Source of the DNA: Prochlorococcus sp. AG-347-L21
Lineage (GTDB): Bacteria; Cyanobacteriota; Cyanobacteriia; PCC-6307; Cyanobiaceae
Reading direction: 5' to 3'
Length of the DNA: 64,000 nucleotides
Assembly (NCBI GenBank): GCA_003278875.1
Contig: QCCQ01000002.1
Span: 62,001 to 126,000 of the forward strand
This document shows positions 63,933-64,000 of the stretch, one piece after another (within the stretch, counting starts at the first letter, position 1; each line of letters begins with the position of its first letter). A model generated the notes under the pieces. That model ran no database searches. It had not been told where the DNA came from and was given only the letters and a program-made list of their open reading frames with translations. The position numbers were made by a program, and so were the translations under genes.

Positions 63933-64000
63933 ACTTAATATTTCAAAAAAAATCTTATAGCTTTAAGTTATCCGCCAAAGTAAAAAATTCTAAAACCACC
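63929..64000 (+). CDS. menC: N-terminus of o-succinylbenzoate synthase (partial, runs off the window)
   Basis: MNLIFQKKSYSFKLSAKVKNSKTT..., ATGA overlap with menA. Identity inferred mostly from the menF-menA neighbourhood. Confidence 0.6.
   Translation, partial: MNLIFQKKSYSFKLSAKVKNSKTT

Overview
The window reads as low-GC core chromosome from a high-light Prochlorococcus-type marine picocyanobacterium. This is inferred from gene content, gene order and protein character; no database search was run. It is densely packed with housekeeping and photosynthesis genes: ileS, tRNA-Leu(TAG), crtR-like hydroxylase, gatC, pyrB, coaBC, psbO, sat, ftsH, aroC, psbA, cp12, obgE, mutS2, hemB, a SulP/SbtA/SbtB bicarbonate-uptake cluster, eno, clpB-like, the secE-nusG-rplK-rplA-rplJ-rplL block, rnhA, pyrD, murG, pgk, rluD, relA/spoT, mnmE, nadC, argS, ybeY, prfB, grxC, gshB, menF, menA and the start of menC. 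I see no mobile element, prophage, CRISPR array or obvious genomic island, and no clear novel multi-gene system. The observations most worth a second look are small-scale. (1) Two neighbouring genes, crtR-like and AAG glycosylase, have conserved N-termini that lie upstream of any ATG/GTG/TTG and would begin at ATA. (2) prfB is split by a CTT-TGA-C programmed +1 frameshift site that the ORF track misses. (3) An unlisted 42-aa ORF with a good Shine-Dalgarno lies divergent to psbA. (4) A thioredoxin-reductase-like protein lacks the NADPH-binding motifs. (5) A perfect 9-3-9 palindrome lies in the hemB/bicarbonate-transporter divergent promoter region. (6) A hairpin abuts the clpB start codon. (7) The rplJ leader is closed by a perfect 10-bp long-range stem.
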